A stretch of DNA of 64,000 nt, from NCBI RefSeq assembly GCF_036492835.1, contig NZ_AP025314.1, positions 1,984,001 to 2,048,000 of the forward strand, given 5' to 3'. The position numbers were made by a program, and so were the translations under genes. Position 1 is the stretch's first letter, and every line of letters starts with the position of its first letter. The DNA comes from Fulvitalea axinellae (GTDB lineage Bacteria > Bacteroidota > Bacteroidia > Cytophagales > Cyclobacteriaceae). Under the pieces are notes generated by a model that saw only the letters and a list, made by a program, of their open reading frames with translations, made no database searches and was not told where the DNA came from. This document shows positions 36,722-44,138 of this stretch, in pieces.

Positions 36722-37495
36722 ATGGATTTCACTCCGCTTTTGAGTTATGTCAGGCATTGGCTCACATGTGTTGATCGCCATTCGCTTCAAGCGCCTTTTT
36801 TATATTCGTTTTACGATAAAGTGATCAAAGGCCCCAAAGGTGACGGTAGTTTAGAGCTGTTTCGAGCGTCATTGCTGAAAAGCGATAAAACAATTAAAAC
36901 GACCGATTTTGGGGCGGGCTCCAAAGTGCAGTCAGGTACGGAGCGGAAAATCAGCAAAATCGCTAAGTATGGAGTGTGCGGGAGTAAGGAAGGAGATTTT
37001 TTGAGGAATTTAGCCGTTTTTCTTCAGGCCAAACATATACTGGAGCTGGGAACATCGCTAGGGTTAGGCTCAATGTATCTAGCCTCGTCCTCTGAAGAGA
37101 CTAAAGTCACGACTTTTGAAGGTTGTCCTGAGATTGCCGCCGAGGCCGAACGGAACTTTCTGAAAATGGGGTATGGGAACATTGAATTGATGTCAGGCGA
37201 TATTGACAAAACATTACCTGATTTTTTGGGAAAAACAAAGTCTCCGGATCTGGTTTTCCTCGATGCAAATCATACCTACGAGGCCACATTGCGCTATTTT
37301 AGGATGCTTTTGCCTGTGGTAACGGAGAAAACAACGCTGGTTTTTGATGATATACATTGGTCTAAAGGGATGGAACGCGCTTGGAATGAGATTTCAAAGT
37401 CGGAAGAAGTGGGATTGGCCTTGGACCTGTATCATGTGGGTGTAGTGTTTTTTCGCAAAGATCTTCAGCCGTTCTCTTTTCCCATAAAAATGTGA
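36722..37495 (+). CDS. Class I SAM-dependent methyltransferase
   Basis: 257 residues with a Rossmann-type methyltransferase core: motif I HILELGTSLGLGSMYLA near 100, an acidic residue at the end of strand 2 in VTTFEGCPE, motif II/III SPDLVFLDANHTYEAT near 180, and TLVFDDIHWSKGMERAW near 210. The pattern fits the O-methyltransferase-like Methyltransf_24 group. The substrate is unknown. It has no clear operon partner; a structured stretch follows it. Confidence 0.82.
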   Translation: MDFTPLLSYVRHWLTCVDRHSLQAPFLYSFYDKVIKGPKGDGSLELFRASLLKSDKTIKTTDFGAGSKVQSGTERKISKIAKYGVCGSKEGDFLRNLAVFLQAKHILELGTSLGLGSMYLASSSEETKVTTFEGCPEIAAEAERNFLKMGYGNIELMSGDIDKTLPDFLGKTKSPDLVFLDANHTYEATLRYFRMLLPVVTEKTTLVFDDIHWSKGMERAWNEISKSEEVGLALDLYHVGVVFFRKDLQPFSFPIKM

Positions 37496-37552
37496 AAACG
37501 GAATTGTTTTGCCGAAATTGTTGAAGCGGAATGCCATTCCAGTGATTTTTGT

Positions 37553-37560
37553 TATTTTTG
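37553..37560 (+). promoter_or_regulatory. TATTTTTG -7 box upstream of the coiled-coil gene
   Basis: Matches TAnnTTTG; no well-spaced -33 TTG was found. It would place the transcript start just before two consecutive hairpins. Confidence 0.35.
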
Positions 37561-37572
37561 GGTTAGTATGGT

Positions 37573-37637
37573 GAGCGGAACCCTATTCGCTCGTGTGAAC
37601 CGTGAGGGCGGTTCGGGTCCGGTTTTTCGGAAAGTCG
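37573..37637 (+). promoter_or_regulatory. Structured 5' leader of the coiled-coil gene
   Basis: Two adjacent perfect hairpins: GAGCG / CGCTC (37573-37577 with 37588-37592) and GAACCG / CGGTTC (37597-37602 with 37609-37614). A short CCG-gttttt-CGG stem follows. The set lies between a TATTTTTG box and the ATG at 37661. It could be a regulatory leader, a small RNA, or partly the terminator of the methyltransferase gene. Confidence 0.4.
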
Positions 37638-37660
37638 AAGAAAAAGAATAGCAACGTGTT

Positions 37661-38560
37661 ATGAAAGAGGAAAGAAAAGGGCTGAAACCAATATATTATG
37701 TGGCGATTGCCGGCGTTTTCGCCGTTATGCTAGGCGTATTGGCCTATTATAATTATCAGCTGGGCGAGCAGAAAGAACTGTTGTTGCAGGATTTGGAATT
37801 CTCGAAGACAACGATTGACGACTTAAATAAGGAGTTGACTGTAAAAATAGAGGAGCTTGAGGAGCTTGGAGGTGACATCTCAGATCTGAAAGAGGCGAAA
37901 GATGAGCTCGAAAAAGAAAAAAACAGGATTCTCAAGGCCAGTGACTATACTTACAAGCAGTTGATCGAGGCAAAAAAGATCATCAGCGGACACCGGCAGC
38001 TACTGAAGCATAAAGACAAAGAAATTGCGGAACTTCAGGCGACGAATAAAGCATTGCATAATGAGAATCAAGATCTCAAGGATGAAGCAAACAGGCGGGA
38101 CGAGGAAATAAGGCAGATTGCAAAAGAGACGTCTAAGTTGAAGAAGACTGTCGAGCACGCCTCAAGACTTGAAGCCGAAAATGTTTCACTTTTTGCGATT
38201 AGCAGAAGAGGAAAAGAGCGTGATGGCGATACTTGGAGATCAAAGCACATTCAGAAGATCAAAGTCAAATTCAATATCGCCAAAAATGATGTAGCTCCTT
38301 TGCAAAGCAAGGATATCGCAATTAGTCTGATTGACGGAAACGGACAGGTTATTTTCGATATTGCCAAAGGTTCGGGCGCTTATATGGTTGACGGAAAAGA
38401 GACATTCTATACCGCCAAGCAGAATATCCTTTTTGACAACAGCGGACAAGAACTCTCGTTCACTTACGATAGGGGAGCGGAGTACATCAAGGGCCGTTAC
38501 TTGATCAAAATCTATACTGACGGATATTTGATGGGCGAGAAATATTTTACGGTGAAATAA
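37661..38560 (+). CDS. Single-span membrane protein with long coiled coil
   Basis: 299 residues, family not recognised. One membrane span near the N-terminus (IYYVAIAGVFAVMLGVLAYY) is followed by about 150 residues of heptad-rich coiled coil (about 35-185; LEELGGDISDLKEAKDELEKE and so on). A beta-rich C-terminal domain of about 110 residues follows (IQKIKVKFNIAKND, IAISLIDGNGQVIFDIAKG, YIKGRYLIKIYTDGYLMGEKYFTVK). The orientation is probably a short N-terminus in the cytoplasm with the rest periplasmic. It lies upstream of ftsX, so a link to division or envelope organisation is conceivable (inference only). Confidence 0.55.
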   Translation: MKEERKGLKPIYYVAIAGVFAVMLGVLAYYNYQLGEQKELLLQDLEFSKTTIDDLNKELTVKIEELEELGGDISDLKEAKDELEKEKNRILKASDYTYKQLIEAKKIISGHRQLLKHKDKEIAELQATNKALHNENQDLKDEANRRDEEIRQIAKETSKLKKTVEHASRLEAENVSLFAISRRGKERDGDTWRSKHIQKIKVKFNIAKNDVAPLQSKDIAISLIDGNGQVIFDIAKGSGAYMVDGKETFYTAKQNILFDNSGQELSFTYDRGAEYIKGRYLIKIYTDGYLMGEKYFTVK

Positions 38561-38679
38561 TCATCTGAAAATTTTTGACGCGAGGATCTGATTTTTATAA
38601 AATCGTTCCTCGTGTTTTCTTACCAAATCGGGTCTGGATCCGGTATTTTCATCAAAATCATAGACCGATAAAACTGAGA

Positions 38680-39573
38680 ATGAAACAATCAAGCGCAACT
38701 CCCACGGCAAAGAAAATCGGTAAATACCCGTCGCTGAATATTATTTTCAGCGTGTATTTGGCTCTGGTTGTGTTGGGCAGTTTCGGTTTGTTGTTTTTGG
38801 GCTCTAATGGATTGTCGAAACTGGTGAAGAATAACGTCGAACTCAACGTTTTTTTGGATAAGAAAATGAGCGACAACGACCGGATAAGCCTATCGAGGGT
38901 TTTGGAGAAATCGCCGTTTGTGAATTCGGAAGTTGAGTCGCCGATTGAATTCGTTTCGAAAGAGCAGGCCGCCAGTCGTTATATTACCGATACCGGAGAG
39001 GACTTTACGAAGTTTTTGGGCTTTAACCCTCTACGTGACGCTTTTATCGTAAAAGTAAACGAGAGTTACCATCCAATGGATAGTCTGGCGAGCGTTAAAG
39101 CTAGTCTGGAAGACCGTTCGGGGATTTTCGAAGTGACTTACGTCGAGAATATTATCGATTCGATTAACAAGAATTTGAGGCGTTTGTCGATTATTTTACT
39201 GGCGGTAAGTGGCGTGCTAATTTTGGCGGTGCTGTTGCTTATTCGCAATACGATAAAACTGTCGCTATATTCGCAGCGGTTTTTGATAAGAAGCATGCTG
39301 TTGGTCGGCGCTACGGAAGGCTTTGTCTGCCGTCCGTTTTTGAGAAAATCCATTCTGTACGGAATGATTTCCGGAGTAGGGGCCGGCGCTACTATTCTGG
39401 CTTTGGCTTGGATGGCTATACAGCATATACCTGAGCTGGATTCCGTGATTCCCGAACAACGGATGCAACTTTTGGTGCTTTCCTTGGTAGGGGTTGGGAT
39501 GATGATCTGCTATTTTAGCACGTTCCTGTCTATCCGCAAATTTATGCGATCATCTTTGGATGAATTGTTCTGA
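38680..39573 (+). CDS. ftsX: Cell-division permease-like protein FtsX
   Basis: 297 residues with the FtsX layout: a first membrane span (LNIIFSVYLALVVLGSFGLLFLG), a periplasmic segment with NNVELNVFLDKKMSD and ISLSRVLEKSPFVN, then three spans (LSIILLAVSGVLILAVLLLI, ILYGMISGVGAGATILALAW, LLVLSLVGVGMMICYFSTFL). With the ATPase FtsE it couples division to peptidoglycan hydrolase activation. No ftsE is in the window, which is common when ftsE is encoded elsewhere. The ATG at 38680 gives MKQSSATPTAKKIG; the longer reading adds 35 unlikely residues. A DUF3098 gene follows. Confidence 0.9.
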   Translation: MKQSSATPTAKKIGKYPSLNIIFSVYLALVVLGSFGLLFLGSNGLSKLVKNNVELNVFLDKKMSDNDRISLSRVLEKSPFVNSEVESPIEFVSKEQAASRYITDTGEDFTKFLGFNPLRDAFIVKVNESYHPMDSLASVKASLEDRSGIFEVTYVENIIDSINKNLRRLSIILLAVSGVLILAVLLLIRNTIKLSLYSQRFLIRSMLLVGATEGFVCRPFLRKSILYGMISGVGAGATILALAWMAIQHIPELDSVIPEQRMQLLVLSLVGVGMMICYFSTFLSIRKFMRSSLDELF

Positions 39574-39650
39574 GATACGTTATCCTTATACCTGTTTTGC
39601 GGAGCTTAATGTTCCGAATTTGGGTTTTGGAATTTGAAAATATTGAGAAT

Positions 39651-39857
39651 ATGAAAGAAAACAACGGTCTTGCCTTCGGCAAACAGAATTATGTGTGGAT
39701 GCTGATCGGCATCGTGCTTTTGGTCGTCGGTTTTTTTGTGATGACTCTTGACGGCGAACCCCACGGTTTCGGGTTTGTAGGACTTACGCTAGGTCCCACA
39801 ATCGTTTTTGTGGGTTTTATGGTTGAGATCTACGCTATTTTTATCAAAAAGTCCTGA
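39651..39857 (+). CDS. DUF3098 small membrane protein
   Basis: 68 residues with two membrane spans: NYVWMLIGIVLLVVGFFVM and LGPTIVFVGFMVEIYAIF, the DUF3098 pattern, ending IKKS. The function is unknown; the gene is regularly found between ftsX and uppP in Bacteroidota (from memory), as here. The ATG at 39651 (MKENNGLAFGKQNY) is the family start; the longer reading from 39597 is not conserved-looking. Confidence 0.85.
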   Translation: MKENNGLAFGKQNYVWMLIGIVLLVVGFFVMTLDGEPHGFGFVGLTLGPTIVFVGFMVEIYAIFIKKS

Positions 39858-39893
39858 CCCGAAGTTAAAAGTAAGCCCAAAGTGGCGATTATC

Positions 39894-39923
39894 GAAAGCC
39901 GGCCTTTTTTGCCGGCTTTCCGT
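39894..39923 (+). terminator. Inverted repeat/terminator between DUF3098 and uppP
   Basis: Perfect ten-bp stem GAAAGCCGGC / GCCGGCTTTC with a T-rich 7-nt loop. Only a short pyrimidine tail follows, so termination may be partial. Confidence 0.6.
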
Positions 39924-39979
39924 TTGTGTTTCAATTTACCGTTTTGCGACCGAGCGTGTCGCTCCTTTTTTTATAAAAA

Positions 39980-40774
39980 ATGAAAGAGTTCTTAGAGGCC
40001 ATTTTCTTGGGGATAATCCAAGGCCTTACCGAGTTTTTGCCAGTGAGCAGTAGCGGGCATTTGGAGTTGGCCAAGGCGTTGATCGGTTACCAAAGCGAGG
40101 AAAGTCTGAAGTTTACAATCGTAGTGCATGGCGGAACTGTGCTCAGTACCATTGTAGTGTTCAGAAAAGAGATTCTGGAGTTGATCAAAGGCTTGTTTAA
40201 GTTCAAGTACAACGAAGAGACGAAATATGTCCTGAAAATCGCGATTTCCATGATTCCGATTTTTGTGGTTGGAATATTCTTCAAAGACGAACTGGAATCG
40301 ATTTTTGTCGGGAATATTCTGTTGGTGGGTGTGGCTTTGCTCTTTACGGGCGCGTTGCTGATGTTTACACATTTCGCAAAGTCTAGGGAAAGGGAAGTGT
40401 CTTACCGAGACTCGTTTCTGATAGGTCTGAGTCAAGCCGTGGCCGTAATTCCGGGTATTTCCAGATCCGGTTCCACAATCGCTTCGGCGTTGTTGCTGGG
40501 AGTGAAAAAGGAAGCGGCGGCGCGTTTTTCTTTCCTAATGGTTCTCGCTCCAATTATCGGGGCGAATCTGCTGGATATGTTGAAGTATGACCCGAGCGCA
40601 GAGGTGGCGGGCTCTTCAGGCGCGGGAGTTTTGCTGGCAGGTTTTGTAGCTTCTTTCCTTACCGGCTGGCTTGCCTGTACGTGGATGATTAACATTGTGA
40701 AGAAAGGGAAGTTGACATACTTTGCCATTTACTGTTTTATTGTAGGGATAATAGCGATAGCGACTAGTTTCTGA
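39980..40774 (+). CDS. uppP: Undecaprenyl-diphosphatase
   Basis: 264-residue polytopic BacA/UppP protein. The two signature boxes are present: GLTEFLPVSSSGHLELAKA near residue 15-33 and VAVIPGISRSGSTIASALLLG near 155-175, with their catalytic Glu, Ser, His and Arg. It dephosphorylates undecaprenyl pyrophosphate to recycle the lipid carrier for peptidoglycan and other surface polymers; overproduction gives bacitracin resistance in other species. Its TGA overlaps the truB ATG (TGATG), so the two are translated together. Confidence 0.96.
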   Translation: MKEFLEAIFLGIIQGLTEFLPVSSSGHLELAKALIGYQSEESLKFTIVVHGGTVLSTIVVFRKEILELIKGLFKFKYNEETKYVLKIAISMIPIFVVGIFFKDELESIFVGNILLVGVALLFTGALLMFTHFAKSREREVSYRDSFLIGLSQAVAVIPGISRSGSTIASALLLGVKKEAAARFSFLMVLAPIIGANLLDMLKYDPSAEVAGSSGAGVLLAGFVASFLTGWLACTWMINIVKKGKLTYFAIYCFIVGIIAIATSF

Positions 40775-41478
40775 TGGGATTTGAAAATATGGATTTTGCG
40801 GCCGGAGAGGTCTTGTTGATTGACAAGCCGTTGGAGTGGACGTCTTTTGACGTGGTGAAGAAAATCCGCTACCTGATTAAGATTAAGAAAATCGGTCATG
40901 CCGGAACGCTGGACCCTTTGGCTACCGGGCTTTTGATTCTCTGTACGGGAAAAAAAACCAAGAGCATCAACGAGTACCAGGGCATGGAAAAGGAATATGT
41001 CGGGAAAATGGTGATAGGCAAAACTACGCCTTCCCATGACTTGGAGACGGAGATCAGCGAAGGGGGACCTATTGACGGAATCACGGAAGAGGATGTGCGG
41101 AAAGTCACCGAAAAGTTTACGGGAGATATCGAGCAGATTCCGCCGATCTTTTCCGCCATTAAAGTGGACGGAAAGCGGGTGTACAAAAGCGCCAGAAAAG
41201 GTAAGGAAGTGAAGTTGGAGCCAAGGCCTGTAAGCGTTCGTGAGTTTGAGATTACGGAAGTGAATTTCCCTGAAATATCATTCAGGATTACCTGCTCAAA
41301 AGGCACGTACATCAGAAGCCTTGTAAGGGATATGGGCGACGAGTTGGGATGCGGAGCTTATATGTCGGCACTGAGGCGTACCCGAATCGGAGAATTTAAG
41401 GTTGACGACGCCTACCAGCTGAATGATTTTGTAAAGCAATATCAGGAATTTAGGGATGAAAGTTTACCGGGGGATTGA
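40774..41478 (+). CDS. truB: tRNA pseudouridine-55 synthase
   Basis: 234 residues. LLIDKPLEWTSFDVV, the catalytic aspartate motif GHAGTLDPLATGLL near residue 47, the KEYVGKMVIGKTT strand, IPPIFSAIKVDGKRVYKSARKG, and the late RCTYIRSLV-like SKGTYIRSLVRDMG segment. It makes pseudouridine at position 55 of the T-arm of tRNAs. It lacks the PUA domain present in longer TruB proteins, as usual for the short Bacteroidota type. It overlaps uppP by one base and ribF by 23 bases. Confidence 0.96.
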   Translation: MGFENMDFAAGEVLLIDKPLEWTSFDVVKKIRYLIKIKKIGHAGTLDPLATGLLILCTGKKTKSINEYQGMEKEYVGKMVIGKTTPSHDLETEISEGGPIDGITEEDVRKVTEKFTGDIEQIPPIFSAIKVDGKRVYKSARKGKEVKLEPRPVSVREFEITEVNFPEISFRITCSKGTYIRSLVRDMGDELGCGAYMSALRRTRIGEFKVDDAYQLNDFVKQYQEFRDESLPGD

Positions 41479-42385
41479 GGGGTTTGAAAAGCCTGACTTT
41501 GCCGTAGTTACCAGCGGTACGTTCGATGGTGTCCATGCCGGGCACCGCCGGATTTTGGCCCGGCTCAAAGAGCTGGCAGACGCAAGAGGGGGAGAGACTG
41601 TTTTAGTGACTTTTTGGCCTCATCCAAGGCATGTGCTTGACCCGGAAGGAAGGGCGCCGATGCTTTTGTCTGAGCTGGATGAAAAGATTGAGTTGTTGGA
41701 GGATTGCGGACTGGACCATTTGGTTATTCTTCCGTTTACTCGAAGCCTTTCGGAAACCAGCTCGCTGGATTTTATAAAAACTATTCTCCTTGACGGAATT
41801 GGTACCAAAATGCTTGTGATAGGTTATGACCACAGGTTTGGCAAGAATAGGGAAGGGGGCTTCGCTTTTCTAAAGGAAAAACAGAGCGAGTTTGGTTTTG
41901 AGTTAGAGGAAATTACTCCTGTAGAAATCCGGAACAGCGCTATCAGTTCCACAAAGACGCGGGCGTTTTTGGAATCCGGTGACGTTAAGAGCGCTTCCGG
42001 ATTGCTTAACCGGCCTTATGGGCTAAGAGGAGAGGTTGTTCATGGACGAAAAGTCGGTCGCTTGTTGAACTACCCGACCGCCAATATTGAAGTTAGATCC
42101 GAATATAAGCTTATTCCCAAAGACGGAGTTTACGCCGTTCGTGTAGAAGTAGATGGCCAGAAGTTTGGAGCTATGATGAACATTGGGCATAAGCCGACAT
42201 TTGAGCAGAATGCTAGAAGTATCGAAGCTCATATGTTTGATTTTTCGGGAGACATTTACGGCAAAGTGATTCGGATTGAGTTTGTCGATCGGATTAGGAA
42301 TGAGATGAAGTTCTCATCTAAAAATGAACTGATGGACCAACTGAAGCTGGATGAAATTAACTCCAAAACGATATTGGGGATGTGA
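41456..42385 (+). CDS. ribF: Bifunctional riboflavin kinase/FAD synthetase
   Basis: 309 residues. The N-terminal FAD synthetase (nucleotidyltransferase) has SGTFDGVHAGHRRIL (the HxGH box), VTFWPHPRHVL and VIGYDHRFGKNREG. The C-terminal riboflavin kinase has GRKVGRLLNYPTANIEV, PKDGVYAVRV and EFVDRIRNEMKF. It converts riboflavin to FMN and then FAD. The start lies inside truB (23-base overlap). It ends one base before the end of the convergent acetyltransferase gene, leaving no room for a terminator between them. Confidence 0.96.
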   Translation: MKVYRGIEGFEKPDFAVVTSGTFDGVHAGHRRILARLKELADARGGETVLVTFWPHPRHVLDPEGRAPMLLSELDEKIELLEDCGLDHLVILPFTRSLSETSSLDFIKTILLDGIGTKMLVIGYDHRFGKNREGGFAFLKEKQSEFGFELEEITPVEIRNSAISSTKTRAFLESGDVKSASGLLNRPYGLRGEVVHGRKVGRLLNYPTANIEVRSEYKLIPKDGVYAVRVEVDGQKFGAMMNIGHKPTFEQNARSIEAHMFDFSGDIYGKVIRIEFVDRIRNEMKFSSKNELMDQLKLDEINSKTILGM

Positions 42386-42386
42386 C

Positions 42387-42929
42387 TCAGCTTGAAGTCC
42401 ATTCCTCATTTAGCATGGAATAGAGCCGTAAGTCGTTGAAGTTTCCGTTTAGTTTTTCAGCTTTTCGCAGAGTGCCTTCATAAGTAAAGCCTAACCTTTC
42501 CGGAACGGTAATGCTTCTGGCGTTGTCAGTGGCGCAGTAAATACAGATTCTATTGAGTCTCATTTTTGAGAAGCCGAAATGGAGAATATGTTTACACGTT
42601 GAGCTGATAATCCCTTGACCTTCGTGTTTTTCGTCAATCCAATAGTAGATGTCACTCTTTTTGTTTAGAATATCAAGATGACCAAGTCCAGCCATTCCAA
42701 TGATAGACCCGTTTGAGTGGATCATAAAATTCGCCCTGAGAAATCGGCTTTCCGCTTCTTTTACTTTTTTTAGATAACGTTCGGCCTCTTGGGGGCTTTT
42801 AACGGCGTTTGGCCAATCAAACCATTTCGAGAGTCTGGATCTATTGGATTCTACAAGTTGAAAAAAATCATGACCTATAGTAGGGTCTGTAGTTTTTAGG
42901 GAAAAGCAAGGGCTAACGGTAGTGCTCAT
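42387..42929 (-). CDS. GNAT acetyltransferase, RimJ/RimL-like
   Basis: 180 residues of the GNAT fold, closest in pattern to ribosomal-protein-alanine or serine N-acetyltransferases (RimJ/RimL). IIGMAGLGHLDILNKKSDIYYWIDEKHEGQGI contains the strand-4 region and the acetyl-CoA pyrophosphate loop, and MRLNRICIYCATDNARSITVPERLGFTYEGTLR is the typical C-terminal signature. The substrate is unassigned. Its start codon abuts a large inverted repeat. Confidence 0.85.
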   Translation of the reverse strand: MSTTVSPCFSLKTTDPTIGHDFFQLVESNRSRLSKWFDWPNAVKSPQEAERYLKKVKEAESRFLRANFMIHSNGSIIGMAGLGHLDILNKKSDIYYWIDEKHEGQGIISSTCKHILHFGFSKMRLNRICIYCATDNARSITVPERLGFTYEGTLRKAEKLNGNFNDLRLYSMLNEEWTSS

Positions 42930-42988
42930 GGCATAGGAATGTTTTGTTGGACTTCCATTTTGGGGAAGTCCAGCAAAACAAATGCCAT
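42928..42988 (-). promoter_or_regulatory. Large inverted repeat at the start of the acetyltransferase gene
   Basis: Inner arms 42940-42956 and 42964-42980 pair over 17 bp (one G-T) around a 7-nt loop. Outer arms ATGGCAT (42928-42934) and ATGCCAT (42982-42988) extend it. On the minus strand the helix lies between phoH and the acetyltransferase gene and ends inside its ATG. No T-run follows, so it may control translation or act as a weak terminator. Confidence 0.6.
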
Positions 42989-42997
42989 TAAAAACGG

Positions 42998-43978
42998 TTA
43001 CAGCGCCTCGTCAGCGGCTTCGTAAGCGTTGATGATATCTTTTACCAGTTTGTGTCTGATCACGTCTTGACTGTCCAGCACGGCGACTCCGATGCCCTTA
43101 ACATCCTTTAGAATGCGTGTGGCTTCGGTAAGTCCCGAATGTTGCCTTCCTGGCAAATCCACCTGCGATTCGTCGCCGTTTACTACCACTTTAGAGTTCG
43201 GACCCATACGGGTAAGGAACATCTTGATCTGCATCGGTGTAGTGTTTTGGGCTTCGTCCAATAACACGAACGCATCCTTGAGCGTCCGGCCTCTCATATA
43301 AGCCAACGGAGCGATTTCGATGATCTGGTTTTCCTGATAATAACGCAGTTTTTCGGCAGGGATAAGATCAGCCAAGGAATCGTAAATCGGGCGGAGATAC
43401 GGATCGATTTTTTCCTGCAAATCTCCCGGCAAGAAGCCTAAGTTTTCGCCGGCTTCAACGGCGGGCCTTGTGATTATTATCTTCTTGACTTCCCTGTTTT
43501 TCAACGCTTTTACGGCCAGCGCTACCGCAATAAAAGTTTTACCTGTACCGGCGGGGCCAAGAGCGAATACCAAGTCGTTCTTTTTGACCTGATCCACCAG
43601 CGTTTTCTGGTTTTGTGTTCGTGGGCGTATTGGTTTGCCCGAAACGCCGTAAACGATCGTGTCTTGCGAGTCCGGGTTATATTGATCTTTCTTATTCGCG
43701 TTCAGGAAGTGTTTGAGGTTGTCAGGATTCAAAGCACCGTAACGTTCGTAGTGTTCCAACAGCTTGTTGAACAGCTTATTTACTTTGAGCGTGTCTGTGT
43801 CGTTGCCTTTAATCGTAACCTTTTCCCCTCGGGCGACGATCTTCACCTGGGGAAACATTGACGCTATCGCGTTGATGTTTTGGTTTTGGGGACCTAGAAA
43901 ATCAAGTAACGATACGTTTTCGAGAATGATCTTTTTTTCTAGCAATATTGACAGGGTAAAAGGTTCTAAACTATTCAA
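42998..43978 (-). CDS. PhoH-family ATPase
   Basis: 326 residues. The PhoH core: Walker A GPAGTGKT at residues 141-148, IIITRPAVEAGENLGFLPGD, Walker B VLLDEAQNTTPMQ, NGDESQVDLP. The N-terminal part (ILLEKKIILENVSLLDFLG) fits the longer PhoH/YbeZ form, linked to RNA metabolism and ribosome maturation through YbeY in other bacteria. The start appears to be TTG at 43978: an in-frame stop lies immediately upstream and the first ATG is at residue 41, which would delete conserved sequence. A 7-bp hairpin sits at the start. It lies downstream of sppA on the same strand, behind a terminator. Confidence 0.9.
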   Translation of the reverse strand: MNSLEPFTLSILLEKKIILENVSLLDFLGPQNQNINAIASMFPQVKIVARGEKVTIKGNDTDTLKVNKLFNKLLEHYERYGALNPDNLKHFLNANKKDQYNPDSQDTIVYGVSGKPIRPRTQNQKTLVDQVKKNDLVFALGPAGTGKTFIAVALAVKALKNREVKKIIITRPAVEAGENLGFLPGDLQEKIDPYLRPIYDSLADLIPAEKLRYYQENQIIEIAPLAYMRGRTLKDAFVLLDEAQNTTPMQIKMFLTRMGPNSKVVVNGDESQVDLPGRQHSGLTEATRILKDVKGIGVAVLDSQDVIRHKLVKDIINAYEAADEAL

Positions 43979-43979
43979 T

Positions 43980-44011
43980 TACGCCAACGGATTTCCATGG
44001 ACGATGGCGTA
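43980..44011 (-). promoter_or_regulatory. Hairpin just upstream of the phoH TTG start
   Basis: Perfect TACGCCA / TGGCGTA stem (43980-43986 with 44005-44011). It begins two bases from the TTG start codon, so it can mask the ribosome-binding region. Confidence 0.4.
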
Positions 44012-44081
44012 AAAATAATTCATTTTTTAGAACGGAAAGCCGGAGGTTCGTTTTTTCGTTCCAGATTATTTCTTTAAAGTC

Positions 44082-44118
44082 AAAAAAGAAACCCCTTTCG
44101 CTAAACGGAAGGGGTTTC
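44082..44118 (-). terminator. Intrinsic terminator after sppA
   Basis: Perfect ten-bp stem GAAACCCCTT / AAGGGGTTTC (44088-44097 with 44109-44118); on the minus strand it is followed by six T (44087-44082). Confidence 0.88.
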
Positions 44119-44138
44119 GGTTGAATTCTATTTGACGA

